Shown: positions 5,135-12,804 of the stretch, one piece after another | Layout: each line of letters begins with the position of its first letter | Position numbering within the stretch: position 1 is the stretch's first letter | NCBI RefSeq assembly: GCF_910584465.1 | Contig: NZ_CAJUBK010000047.1 | Location: 1 to 18,679, forward strand | Reading direction: 5' to 3' | DNA length: 18,679 nt | Origin: an uncultured Oscillibacter sp. | GTDB lineage: Bacteria; Bacillota; Clostridia; Oscillospirales; Oscillospiraceae | Notes under the pieces: model-generated | The model's input: the letters and a program-made list of their open reading frames with translations, nothing else | Told to the model about the DNA's origin: nothing | Databases searched by the model: none | Translations under genes and position numbers: made by a program

Positions 5135-6853
5135 ATGTCAGAAGTCATGGATCGTGAAAAGCAGACCGCTCAGGCGGACCCCGAGGCGGCTCCGGCAGCT
5201 CAGCAGGCGGCTCCCGCTCCGGAGGCGGCCCCCGCTCCGGAGAAGAGCTCCCTCTGGAAAAAGTGGAAGGGCATGCCCCGGAAGAAACGGCGGAAGATCG
5301 TCCGTCTGTTCGTCATCCTCCTCATCCTGACCGCCGTGGGCCTCGCCGTGTGGCGCTTCCTGTCGGGGAAGGACGACAGCGGCGAGACGATGGTCCTCAC
5401 CGATATGGTGCAGTACGGCTCCATCACCTCCACCGTGGAGGGCAGCGGCCTCACCAAGGCCAAGGACAGCGAGACCATCACCATCGCCACCGCCGGCACG
5501 GTCTCCGAGGTGTTCGTCAGCGAGGGCGACACCGTGGAGGCGGGCGCGCCCCTCTTCGTCATCGACTCCGACGACGCCCGCGCCGCCGTGGATAAGGCCC
5601 GGCAGGACGTGCTGGGCTATGAGAAGCAGCTGGCCGCCCTCCGGAAGGACATCGCCGGGCTGAACTTGGCGGCGGGCTACCCCGGCAAGCTGATGGAGAC
5701 CCTGGACCTGAACCCCGGCGACGAGATCAGCAAGGGGCAGAAGGTGGCCGTCCTGGCGGACGACACCCGGCTCCGCCTCACCCAGTACTACAGCTACGCC
5801 TACGAGGGGCAGATCGTCCGGGGGCAGAAGGTGGACGTGTCCATCCCCGCCCTGATGAGCTCCCTCCCCGGCACGGTGGAGGCCGTCCACATGGTCAGCC
5901 GCATCACCCCGGAGGGCACCAAGCTCTTCTCCGCCGACATCCTGGTGGACAACGAGGGCGCCCTCAGCGCCGAGATGGCCGCCACCGCCACGGTGGACGT
6001 GGGCGGCGAGACCGTCTACCCCTATGAGCCCGGGAAGCTGGAGTACTACCGCACCGGCGACCTGAACTCCACCGTCAACGGCACCGTCATCTCCAGCACC
6101 CTGGTGGACTTCCTCCAGGTCTCCGCCGGGCAGGTCCTGGTGGTCATCGACGGCGAGGACAGCGAGGCCGAGATCTTCTCCGTGGAGCAGAGCCTGGAGG
6201 AGGCCCAGAAGAACCTGGAGACCGCCGAGAAGAACCTGGCGAACTGCAGCGCCGTGGCGGGCATCTCCGGCAAGATCATCGGCCTGACCATGAAGCCCGG
6301 CGACGAGGTCGCCGCCAACACCACCGTGGTCAACATATCCGACACCTCCTCCCTGATCGTCAACGCCACCGTGGACGAGCGGAACGTCAGCGCCGTCCAG
6401 GCCGGCATGATGGTGGACCTGGATCAGTGGGGCACCTATGCCGCGGGCATGGTGGAGAGCGTCAGCCTCTCCAGCACCATCAACAACGGCGTGGCGACCT
6501 ATCCCATGGTCATCTCCGTGGACAATTCGGAGGAGGCCCTCCAGGTCAACAGCTACATCAACTATTCCCTCACCGCCAGCGAGAACGACAACTGCCTCAT
6601 CCTGCCCCTCCAGTCCGTGCGCACCGTGTCCACGGAAGAGGGCGAGACCCTCCAGGTGGTCTACGTCAAGGGCGACCGCCCGGACGACGCGCTGGAGGGC
6701 ATCATGGCCGACGAGACGATCCCCGAGGGCTACTGGCCCGTCTCCGTGGAGATCGGCATCTCCGACAACTACAACGTGGAGATCAAGTCCGGCGTGGAGG
6801 AAGGCACCGAGGTCTTCACCCAGATCCAGTCGGCCAACCCCTGGGGTTATTGA
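5135..6853 (+). CDS. YknX/MacA-type membrane-fusion adaptor with two tandem modules
   Basis: The 572-residue adaptor of an ABC export system, anchored in the membrane and extending outside. Residues 12-37 are Ala/Pro/Glu-rich, 47-55 are basic, and 56-74 form the membrane segment. Two barrel-sandwich modules follow. In module 1, half-lipoyl strands at about 99-145 (VSEGDTVEAGAPLFVID) and 180-208 (LNPGDEISKGQKVAVL) flank a short helix, with a beta-barrel to about 300. In module 2, the halves are at 311-340 (VSAGQVLVVIDG) and 373-402 (MKPGDEVAANTTVVNI), flanking a helical hairpin (345-370), with barrel and membrane-proximal domains to the end. Single-module adaptors are usually nearer 350-400 residues. 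AAGGAGA at 5122-5128 supports the start. The ATPase gene begins 2 bases downstream. The substrate is unknown; YknXYZ homologues act against toxic peptides. Confidence 0.85.
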   Translation: MSEVMDREKQTAQADPEAAPAAQQAAPAPEAAPAPEKSSLWKKWKGMPRKKRRKIVRLFVILLILTAVGLAVWRFLSGKDDSGETMVLTDMVQYGSITSTVEGSGLTKAKDSETITIATAGTVSEVFVSEGDTVEAGAPLFVIDSDDARAAVDKARQDVLGYEKQLAALRKDIAGLNLAAGYPGKLMETLDLNPGDEISKGQKVAVLADDTRLRLTQYYSYAYEGQIVRGQKVDVSIPALMSSLPGTVEAVHMVSRITPEGTKLFSADILVDNEGALSAEMAATATVDVGGETVYPYEPGKLEYYRTGDLNSTVNGTVISSTLVDFLQVSAGQVLVVIDGEDSEAEIFSVEQSLEEAQKNLETAEKNLANCSAVAGISGKIIGLTMKPGDEVAANTTVVNISDTSSLIVNATVDERNVSAVQAGMMVDLDQWGTYAAGMVESVSLSSTINNGVATYPMVISVDNSEEALQVNSYINYSLTASENDNCLILPLQSVRTVSTEEGETLQVVYVKGDRPDDALEGIMADETIPEGYWPVSVEIGISDNYNVEIKSGVEEGTEVFTQIQSANPWGY

Positions 6854-6854
6854 T

Positions 6855-7556
6855 ATGAAGGATCTCATCGAACTGAAGGACATCTACAAGATCTACGGCG
6901 AGGGTCTTGAGAGCGAGGTCCGGGCCCTGGACGGGGTCTCCCTCACGGTGCAGCGGGGGGAATTCGTGGCCATCGTGGGCCAGTCCGGCTCCGGCAAGTC
7001 CACCATGATGAACGTCCTGGGCTGCCTGGACATCCCCACCCGGGGGGACTACCTCCTGGACGGCACCGACGTCCGGGAGCTGACGGACAAGGAGCTCAGC
7101 CGCATCCGCAACAAGGAGATCGGCTTCATCTTCCAGCAGTACAACCTGATCCAGTCCCTGACGGTGCTGGAGAACGTGGAGCTGCCCCTGATCTATCAGG
7201 GCATCAACGCCGACGACCGCTATGACATGGCCCTGGAGGCCCTGGACCGGGTGGGCCTCAGCAAGCGCGTCAAGCACAAGCCCACGGAGATGTCCGGCGG
7301 ACAGCAGCAGCGGGTGGCCATCGCCAGGGCCATCGCCACCAAGCCCCCCATCATCATGGCCGACGAGCCCACCGGCGCCCTGGACTCCCGGACGGGCCAC
7401 GAGGTGCTGGAGTTCCTCCAGCAGCTGAACCGGGAGGGCACCACCGTCATCCTCATCACCCACGACAACGGCATCGCCGCCACGGCCCGGCGCTGCGTGC
7501 GCCTCACCGACGGGAAGATCGTGGAGGACAAGGAACAGGAGGTGGACTGGTTTTGA
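6855..7556 (+). CDS. ABC transporter ATPase, MacB/YknY (LolD-like) type
   Basis: A 233-residue cytoplasmic ATPase that powers the exporter. All nucleotide-binding motifs are intact: Walker A GQSGSGKST (42-50), Q-loop FQQYNL, signature MSGGQQQRVAIARA, Walker B IIMADEPTGALDS and H-loop ITHD. The signature begins with Met instead of Leu, which is tolerated in this family. The layout (LENVELPL, EPTGALDS) is typical of the LolD/MacB/FtsE-type subgroup that works with FtsX-like permeases. The start is one base after the upstream stop, and the 3' end overlaps the permease start by four bases, so the three genes should be translationally coupled. Confidence 0.95.
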   Translation: MKDLIELKDIYKIYGEGLESEVRALDGVSLTVQRGEFVAIVGQSGSGKSTMMNVLGCLDIPTRGDYLLDGTDVRELTDKELSRIRNKEIGFIFQQYNLIQSLTVLENVELPLIYQGINADDRYDMALEALDRVGLSKRVKHKPTEMSGGQQQRVAIARAIATKPPIIMADEPTGALDSRTGHEVLEFLQQLNREGTTVILITHDNGIAATARRCVRLTDGKIVEDKEQEVDWF

Positions 7557-8821
7557 ACATCCGTCAGGCAGTGAAAATGGCCTGGAAGTCCATCATCGGC
7601 AAAAAGGGCCGGTCCATGCTGACCATGCTGGGCGTCATCATCGGCATCGCCGCCGTCATGACCATCGTCTCCGTCATGAGCGGCTACGCCGCCAAGACCA
7701 TGGAGCAGTTCTCCGCCATGGGCAGCAACAAGGTCACCGTCGAGATCTACAACTATTTCTACGAGGTCGACGAGAACGGCAACATGGTCTCCTCGGGCCG
7801 GGACTACTTCCCGGATCTGTACGACTACTGCAAATCCATCCCCCAATACGTCGTGGGCGTGACGCCGGAGGCTTATGCCAGCGTCAACGTGGTCTACGGG
7901 ACCAAGAACTCCGCCAATTTCCAATGGGACTGGGACGAGCGGGGCAACATGACCGGACAGTACCCGCCCCAGGTCTACTACGTCAGCGACCAATACAGCG
8001 CCTGCAACAACCTGATCGTCGCCAAGGGGCGGGACCTGGGCGAGCTGGACGTGGAGCGGTACAACCAGGTCTGCGTCATGGGCTCCCAGGCGGCGGAAGC
8101 GTTCTTCGATTCCGCCGACCCGGTGGGCAAGGTGCTCCAGCTCAACGGACAGAACTTCGAGGTCGTGGGCGTCTATGACCCCCGGATCACCGGGAGCGAC
8201 GCCCAGGGCAGCACCATCGACAACTTCATCCTCATCCCCTATACCGCCCGGCGGCTCCTGGGGGGCGAGAACATCTCCAGCTTCATCGTCAAGGCCAGGG
8301 AGGGCGTCTCCACGACGGAGGTCGCCACCCGCATCCGAGGCTTCTTGAAGGGCCTGGTGGATTCGTCCACCGGGGACTCCTACGTCAGTCCCGACGACCG
8401 CTGGCAGCAGAGCATGAACGAGCAGATGGGCATGATCTCCCTGGTCCTGGGGGGCATCGCGGCGATCTCCCTGCTGGTGGGCGGCATCGGCATCATGAAC
8501 ATCATGCTGGTCACCGTCACCGAGCGCACCCGCGAGATCGGCATCCGCCGGGCCATCGGGGCCCAGCGGAGCTCCATCGTCACCCAGTTCCTGATCGAGG
8601 CGGCGATGCTGTGCGGCATCGGCGGCATCATCGGCATCCTGATCGGCACGCTGGGCTGTTATACGGCGGGGAACCTGCTGTTCCACATGACCATCTATCC
8701 CTCCGCCGGCGTGACCGCGGGGGCCCTGGGCTTCTCGGTGCTGCTGGGACTGATCTTCGGCTGCTACCCGGCCGTCAAGGCGTCCAAGCTCCAGCCCGTG
8801 GAGGCCCTACGGGCGGAGTGA
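7553..8821 (+). CDS. ABC exporter permease, MacB/YknZ (FtsX-like)
   Basis: A 422-residue permease with the MacB layout: membrane helix 1 at about 22-42, a large extracytoplasmic MacB-core domain (about 45-290), then three helices between about 294 and 405. The FtsX signature is clear in GGIGIMNIMLVTVTERTREI and GIRRAIGA, followed by the closing PAVKASKLQPVEALR. It forms the transmembrane channel or mechanotransmitter with the ATPase and adaptor. The start is TTG at 7553, overlapping the ATPase stop as TTGA, with AGGAGGT at 7537-7543 nine bases upstream. This is a strong site for an unusual start codon, and the overlap implies coupled translation. Confidence 0.93.
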   Translation: MNIRQAVKMAWKSIIGKKGRSMLTMLGVIIGIAAVMTIVSVMSGYAAKTMEQFSAMGSNKVTVEIYNYFYEVDENGNMVSSGRDYFPDLYDYCKSIPQYVVGVTPEAYASVNVVYGTKNSANFQWDWDERGNMTGQYPPQVYYVSDQYSACNNLIVAKGRDLGELDVERYNQVCVMGSQAAEAFFDSADPVGKVLQLNGQNFEVVGVYDPRITGSDAQGSTIDNFILIPYTARRLLGGENISSFIVKAREGVSTTEVATRIRGFLKGLVDSSTGDSYVSPDDRWQQSMNEQMGMISLVLGGIAAISLLVGGIGIMNIMLVTVTERTREIGIRRAIGAQRSSIVTQFLIEAAMLCGIGGIIGILIGTLGCYTAGNLLFHMTIYPSAGVTAGALGFSVLLGLIFGCYPAVKASKLQPVEALRAE

Positions 8822-8841
8822 CCTCAGGCGGATGACATCGG

Positions 8842-8947
8842 CAGCGCCGTCGAAATCGATCAAAAACGAAAGGGACCCTTCCTGGGTCCCTCTCGTAACG
8901 CTCCTCCTTCCCGTCGATGGAGCCTTCCCTACTTTTTTGATACTCTG
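8842..8947 (+). repeat. MITE-like intergenic repeat, copy 2 (internally deleted)
   Basis: From 8857 to 8947 it aligns without gaps to the minus strand of 11239-11149, with about 75 of 91 positions equal by hand count, including an identical stretch across CCCTTCCTGGGTCCCTCTCG. The left end (CAGCGCCGTCGAAA) resembles the family terminus, but the GGGCAAGTTTTCAG hairpin half is missing, as if deleted. It contains the GGGACCC/GGGTCCC hairpin and a T-run at 8933-8938. It begins 20 bases after the permease stop and probably helps terminate the exporter operon. Confidence 0.72.
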
Positions 8948-8980
8948 GAGCGCCCGGACGTTTCGTCCGGGCGCTCCCTT
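8947..8980 (+). terminator. rho-independent terminator of the exporter operon
   Basis: A 14-bp perfect stem, GGAGCGCCCGGACG (8947-8960) with CGTCCGGGCGCTCC (8964-8977), is followed by CTTT. It abuts the 3' end of repeat copy 2 and separates the exporter operon from the mtnA promoter. Confidence 0.8.
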
Positions 8981-8993
8981 TCCCGGCGGACGG

Positions 8994-9022
8994 TTGCGCA
9001 GGCCGCCGCTTTATGGTATGAT
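8994..9022 (+). promoter_or_regulatory. sigma-A promoter of the mtnA operon
   Basis: TTGCGC (8994-8999) and TATGAT (9017-9022) lie 17 bases apart. Transcription near 9029 gives a short leader of about 35 bases, and the in-frame ATG at 9023 would lie at or before the transcript start. No operator-like dyad or SAM riboswitch is visible. Confidence 0.65.
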
Positions 9023-9064
9023 TTGGGGAACGAGACCAGCCCCGCGTCAGAAAGGAGCGTCCCT

Positions 9065-10135
9065 ATGACCGATCCCATCAAAGCCGTCACCCATGTCCAG
9101 AACATCCGCTATGACAAAGCGGCGGAGGCCCTCTACATCATCGACCAGAGCCTCCTGCCCAACGAGGAGAAGGAGATCCGCCTCCGGACCGCGGAGGAGA
9201 TGGTGGAAGCCATCCGGGCGCTCCGGGTCCGGGGCGCGCCCGCCATCGGCATCTGCGCCGCCTACTGCCTCTATCTCCTGGCCCGTTCGATCGAGGAGGA
9301 GGATCCCGACGCCTTCCAGGCCCGGCTCCGGGCCTATTCCGCCCAGCTCAACGCCTCCCGCCCCACGGCGGTGAACCTGGCCTGGGCCCTCCGGGAGATG
9401 GAGGCGGCCGCCGCCGCCCATGCCTCCGACCCCCGCCCCGCCCTGCTGGAGGCCCTGTACCGGAAGGCGGTGGAGATCCACGAGGACGACATCGCCAAGT
9501 GCCGCGCCATCTCCGAATACGGCCTCAGCCTCCTCAAGGACGGCGACGGCGTCCTGACCCACTGCAACGCCGGGCCGCTGGCGACCTCCCGCTACGGCAC
9601 CGCCCAGGGGCCCTTCTTCCTGGCGGCGGAACGGGGGATGCACATCCGCGTCTTCGCCGACGAGACCCGCCCCCTGCTCCAGGGGGCCCGGCTCACCAGC
9701 TATGAGCTCCACCGGGCGGGGGTGGACGTGACTTTGATCTGCGACAACATGGCCTCTATGGTGATGAAGAACGGCTGGATCCAGGCCTGCTTCGTCGGCT
9801 GCGACCGCATCGCCGCCAACGGGGACACCGCCAACAAGATCGGCACCAGCGGCGTGGCCATCCTGGCCAAGCATTACGGCATCCCCGTCTACACCCTGGG
9901 CCCCACCAGCACCATCGACCTCGCCTGCCCCGACGGGGCCCACATCCCCATCGAGCTCCGGGACCCGGAGGAGATCAAGGCCCTCTGGTATGAAAAGCCC
10001 ATGGCCCTCCCCGGCGTGAAGTGCTATAACCCCTCCTTCGACGTGACGGACCACGGACTGCTGGCGGGCATCGTCACGGAGAAGGGCATCTGCCGTCCCC
10101 CCTACACCGAGAGCCTCGCGGCCCTCTTCCGCTGA
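9065..10135 (+). CDS. mtnA: S-methyl-5-thioribose-1-phosphate isomerase
   Basis: A 356-residue cytoplasmic aldose-ketose isomerase converting 5-methylthioribose-1-phosphate to methylthioribulose-1-phosphate in methionine salvage. Related enzymes also use 5-deoxyribose-1-phosphate. Key motifs are present: RGAPAIG (56-62), THCNAG with the catalytic Cys167, DETRP (199-203), and CDRIAANGDTANKIGT with the catalytic Asp247. Length is normal for the family and distinguishes it from eIF2B-like homologues. Start ATG 9065 has AAAGGAG at 9051-9057. The next gene starts 16 bases downstream and encodes a pyruvate-kinase-like protein; no mtnK, mtnB or other salvage gene is nearby. Confidence 0.93.
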   Translation: MTDPIKAVTHVQNIRYDKAAEALYIIDQSLLPNEEKEIRLRTAEEMVEAIRALRVRGAPAIGICAAYCLYLLARSIEEEDPDAFQARLRAYSAQLNASRPTAVNLAWALREMEAAAAAHASDPRPALLEALYRKAVEIHEDDIAKCRAISEYGLSLLKDGDGVLTHCNAGPLATSRYGTAQGPFFLAAERGMHIRVFADETRPLLQGARLTSYELHRAGVDVTLICDNMASMVMKNGWIQACFVGCDRIAANGDTANKIGTSGVAILAKHYGIPVYTLGPTSTIDLACPDGAHIPIELRDPEEIKALWYEKPMALPGVKCYNPSFDVTDHGLLAGIVTEKGICRPPYTESLAALFR

Positions 10136-10151
10136 GGGGGGGAGGGATCCG

Positions 10152-11144
10152 ATGCTTCAGATCTACGGCACCCTTGGCCCCGCCTGTTCCGACACCCGGA
10201 CGCTGGCCCGGCTCTTCGAGGCCGGCATGACCGGCGTGCGGCTGAACCTCTCCCACGTGGGGCTCCCCGGCGCGGCGGAGCAGATCGAGCGCCTCCACGC
10301 CGCCGCCCGGCAGTGCGGCGTCACGCCGCAGCTCCTCATCGACATGCAGGGCCCGGAGCTCCGGGTGGGCGTCCTCCCCGCCCCCCTCGCCCTGGAGGAC
10401 GGGGCGAAGGTCCGCCTGGGGGAGGACGTCCCCCTGCCCGCCGCCGTGCTCCCCCACCTGCTCCCCGGCCAGGAGGTCCTGCTGGACGACGGCAAGCTCC
10501 TCCTCCGGGTGCTGGAGCCCCTCCCCGGCGGGGCGCTGGCCCTGGTGGAGCGGGGCGGCGTCCTGAACGGGCGGAAGAGCGCCGCCCTCCCCGGCGCGGA
10601 CGTGCGCCTCCCCGCCATGACGGACAGCGACCGCCGGAACCTCCGCGCCGCCAAGGGGTACGGCGTCACCGGCGTCATGCAGCCCTTCGTCCGGGGCCGG
10701 GAGGACCTGGAGACGGTCCGGGCCGCGCTGGACGAAGCGGGCGGGCGGTCCATCCGCCTCTTCGCCAAGATCGAGGACCGGGACGGCATGGCGAAGCTGG
10801 CGGAGCTGATCCCCGCCGCCGACGAGATCGTCATCGCCCGGGGGGACCTGGGCAACTCCGGCCCCCTCTGGGAGCTCCCCGCCCTGCAAAAGCGGATCGC
10901 CGCCGCCTGCCGGGACGCGGGACGGCCCTTCATGGTGGTGACGCAGATGCTGGCCTCTATGGAGCAGGCCCCGGTCCCCACCAGGGCGGAGGTCAGCGAT
11001 ATCTTCAACGCCGTGCTGGACGGCGCGGCCTCGGTGATGGTCACCGGGGAGACCGCCGTGGGGAGATGGCCCGTGGAGGCCATGCGGTACCTGGTCAACA
11101 CCGCCAGGGAGGCGGAGGCGTATCTGAGGGCCCTCCAAGGCTGA
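10152..11144 (+). CDS. short pyruvate-kinase-like protein without the C-terminal regulatory domain
   Basis: A 330-residue protein with the pyruvate kinase barrel but much shorter than the usual 470-590 residues. Visible motifs are GTLGPAC (6-12), the VRLNLSH substrate/potassium loop (Arg30, Asn32, Ser34), KIE (Lys206, Glu208), ARGDLG (229-234, metal-binding Asp232), TQMLASM (Thr264) and PTRAEVSD (277-284). The chemical core therefore looks intact. The normal DTKGPEIR reads DMQGPELR (64-71), changing the Thr and Lys. The B domain is compact (about 72-152), and the allosteric C domain is absent; the protein ends soon after GETAVGRWP. It may be an unregulated kinase or act on a related phosphoenol substrate. 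Co-transcribed with mtnA; ribosome site GGAGGG precedes the ATG. Confidence 0.82.
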   Translation: MLQIYGTLGPACSDTRTLARLFEAGMTGVRLNLSHVGLPGAAEQIERLHAAARQCGVTPQLLIDMQGPELRVGVLPAPLALEDGAKVRLGEDVPLPAAVLPHLLPGQEVLLDDGKLLLRVLEPLPGGALALVERGGVLNGRKSAALPGADVRLPAMTDSDRRNLRAAKGYGVTGVMQPFVRGREDLETVRAALDEAGGRSIRLFAKIEDRDGMAKLAELIPAADEIVIARGDLGNSGPLWELPALQKRIAAACRDAGRPFMVVTQMLASMEQAPVPTRAEVSDIFNAVLDGAASVMVTGETAVGRWPVEAMRYLVNTAREAEAYLRALQG

Positions 11145-11148
11145 AGAG

Positions 11149-11314
11149 CAGCGTGTCAAAAAAATAAGGGAGACTTCCCCGACGGGAAGGGAGCGAGTTA
11201 CGAGAGGGACCCAGGAAGGGCCCCTCTCGTTTTCGATCGATCAATTTTCAGGACCTTTTTGAACGTCCTGAAAACTTGCCCAGCCTGTCGAAACGGCTTT
11301 TTTTCGACAGGCTG
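11149..11314 (-). repeat. MITE-like intergenic repeat, copy 3 (most complete)
   Basis: 166 bases with imperfect terminal inverted repeats: read inward, the ends are CAGCCTGTCGAAAAAAA (from 11314) and CAGCGTGTCAAAAAAAT (from 11149), 14 of 17 matching. On the minus strand it holds, in order, a 13-bp hairpin CAGCCTGTCGAAA/TTTCGACAGGCTG, a hairpin TTTTCAGGAC/GTCCTGAAAA, a hairpin CGAGAGGGGCCC/GGGTCCCTCTCG, a CTTCCC/GGGAAG hairpin, and a T-run. Its plus-strand 5' edge is 4 bases behind the pyruvate-kinase-like stop. On the plus strand the hairpin at 11201-11229, followed by TTTT, should terminate the mtnA operon. It carries no transposase gene. Confidence 0.72.
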
Positions 11315-11315
11315 A

Positions 11316-11345
11316 GGGAGCGCCCGGCTCCTGCCGGGCGCTCCC
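11316..11345. terminator. bidirectional terminator hairpin between converging operons
   Basis: A perfect 13-bp stem, GGGAGCGCCCGGC (11316-11328) with GCCGGGCGCTCCC (11333-11345), has loop TCCT. It lies one base from repeat copy 3 and 27 bases beyond the exonuclease stop. On the plus strand it runs into CCCTTT; on the minus strand the T-rich end of the repeat follows. Confidence 0.65.
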
Positions 11346-11372
11346 CCTTTCCCTTATCATCCCGCATCCCGG

Positions 11373-12050
11373 TCATCCCAGCTCATACAGCGGCCTCTCC
11401 CGCTCATAGGGCTGGACCCGGTAGGTCACGGAGGCGATCTTCCGTCCGGACCTCCCGTACCTCGGATGCACGCCGAAGAGGTCGATGTACCGCTCCAGAT
11501 CGTCCTTCTCCTCCGCCATGGCCTCCAGCAGCAGCGCCGCCGCCCGGGCGTCGTCGAGGCTTCGGTGGCTGTTCACCGCCTTGTCCTCCAGGTGGTACGC
11601 CTCGATGGCATCGCACAGCTTGTGCGGATGATCCCGCCGGTCCCGGTAGACCGTCATCACATCCAGGAACCGGGGCGCTTTCAGCACGCCTCCCAGGCCC
11701 CAGGGCTGGAGCAGGAAAAACAGGAAGTTCAGATCGAACTGGGCGTTGTAGGCCGCGATCAAGGGCCGCTCCGCCCCCTCCAGGAAGGCGGCGAAGGCTT
11801 TGGCGGCCTCCTCATCCCCCACGCCCTCGGCCTCCAGGCGCTCCTCCGTGATGCCGGTCAGGCGCGTGATGAAGGGATCCAGGCGCCATCCCTCCGGCAG
11901 GCGGAGGAAGAGGTCCATGCCGTCCGTCTCCGCCCCGTCCTCCAGGGCCACGGCGCCGATCTCGATGATGCGGTCCCTCCCGAACTCGACGCCGGTGGTC
12001 TCCGTGTCGAATACGACGATCCGGTCGAACCGCTCCCAAAGCCTGGTCAT
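11373..12050 (-). CDS. DEDDh-family 3'-5' exonuclease (DnaQ/epsilon-like)
   Basis: A 225-residue cytoplasmic nuclease with one exonuclease domain over nearly its whole length. The acidic residues are present: FDTETTG (Asp15, Glu17), NAQFD (Asp106) and SHRSLDDA (His162, Asp167). This is the two-metal DEDDh set that removes nucleotides from DNA 3' ends. A DNA polymerase III epsilon-like or PolC-exonuclease-like protein is the nearest description, but no polymerase is attached and its role may be repair or RNA/DNA trimming. The ATG at 12050 overlaps the upstream nuclease stop (ATGA), with GGAGGAGGA just upstream, so the two are translationally coupled. A terminator hairpin and repeat copy 3 follow. 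Confidence 0.9.
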   Translation of the reverse strand: MTRLWERFDRIVVFDTETTGVEFGRDRIIEIGAVALEDGAETDGMDLFLRLPEGWRLDPFITRLTGITEERLEAEGVGDEEAAKAFAAFLEGAERPLIAAYNAQFDLNFLFFLLQPWGLGGVLKAPRFLDVMTVYRDRRDHPHKLCDAIEAYHLEDKAVNSHRSLDDARAAALLLEAMAEEKDDLERYIDLFGVHPRYGRSGRKIASVTYRVQPYERERPLYELG

Positions 12051-12766
12051 GCCGCGTCCTCCTCCAGCCAGCTCTCGCCGGTGGCGTAGTCGATGCCCAC
12101 TCCCGGCTGGACGTTGTAGGCGAAGACGTTGAAGCACACGCCCTCCCCGGCGTCCTCCACGGAGTATGCCTCCATCTGGACCCCCCGGGCCACCAGCTCG
12201 GAGCCGACGAAGACCGGCGTCACCCGATAGAGGACGTGGTTGTCGGTCCGCTGGACGTAATCGGCCACCTCGTTCTCGAAGGGGAGCATCCCCGTGACGT
12301 TCAGATACCGGGTGCCGGTGATGAGGTTGCACTCGTTGGCGTTCTCCCCCGCCAGCTGGAACCCGATCAGGTGGCAGCGGTTGTAGAGGTACTTCCCGTC
12401 CACGCAGTCGTATTTGGCGGAGATCCAGCCGGTGGGCTTCACATTGCCGATGCTCTCCCGCTCCTCCGTGGGCATCAGCTCCGGGCAGATATTGGCGTAA
12501 GCCACGCCGCAGCGGCCCAGGGCGTCCAGCTCGCTGTATTCCTCGAAGACCTCCAGGGTCATCTCCTCCTTGGTGAAGCCCGGCTCGTTGCCCTCCAGCT
12601 CCACATAGGGCGCGCCGCCATAGGCCGGGATATCCTCCAGGGAGACCGGCTCCGGCTGGAGATACCACCGCACTGCCGCCGCCGCGACGCACAAGAGCAG
12701 CACCACCGCCATCTGCTTCGGCGTCAGCTGCTGCTTCGTCTTCGACCGGCTCCTCTGCTTCGCCAT
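12047..12766 (-). CDS. membrane-anchored DNA/RNA non-specific endonuclease (NUC family)
   Basis: A 239-residue nuclease. Residues 1-17 are basic and 18-34 form one hydrophobic segment without a clear cleavage site, suggesting an uncleaved anchor with the enzyme outside. The catalytic core LYNRCHLIGFQLAG (127-140) carries His132, followed by Asn147 in NECNLITGTRYLN, the metal-binding position of the beta-beta-alpha-metal fold. Arg-Cys-His replaces the textbook Arg-Gly-His. The remainder (LYRVTPVFVG, NVFAYNVQPG, IDYATG) fits Endonuclea_NS_2-type nucleases such as the streptococcal EndA group. ATG 12766 has GGGGGAGA upstream; an in-frame ATG at 12814 lies before the predicted transcript start. 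It may degrade external DNA or feed DNA uptake, which is inference. Confidence 0.88.
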   Translation of the reverse strand: MAKQRSRSKTKQQLTPKQMAVVLLLCVAAAAVRWYLQPEPVSLEDIPAYGGAPYVELEGNEPGFTKEEMTLEVFEEYSELDALGRCGVAYANICPELMPTEERESIGNVKPTGWISAKYDCVDGKYLYNRCHLIGFQLAGENANECNLITGTRYLNVTGMLPFENEVADYVQRTDNHVLYRVTPVFVGSELVARGVQMEAYSVEDAGEGVCFNVFAYNVQPGVGIDYATGESWLEEDAA

Positions 12767-12804
12767 ATCTGTCTCCCCCTGTCGTTCAAGATCTGGATAC
12801 TCCA

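Noticed and set aside
5138..6883. Long minus-strand frame (581 codons) opposite the adaptor gene
   Set aside because: Gly/His/Val-rich shadow without family motifs or a ribosome site; the plus strand is a clear adaptor.
11373..12692. Possible 439-residue fusion reading through the exonuclease and the endonuclease region
   Set aside because: The first 214 residues are an out-of-frame reading of the endonuclease gene. The exonuclease has its own ATG at 12050 with a strong ribosome site.
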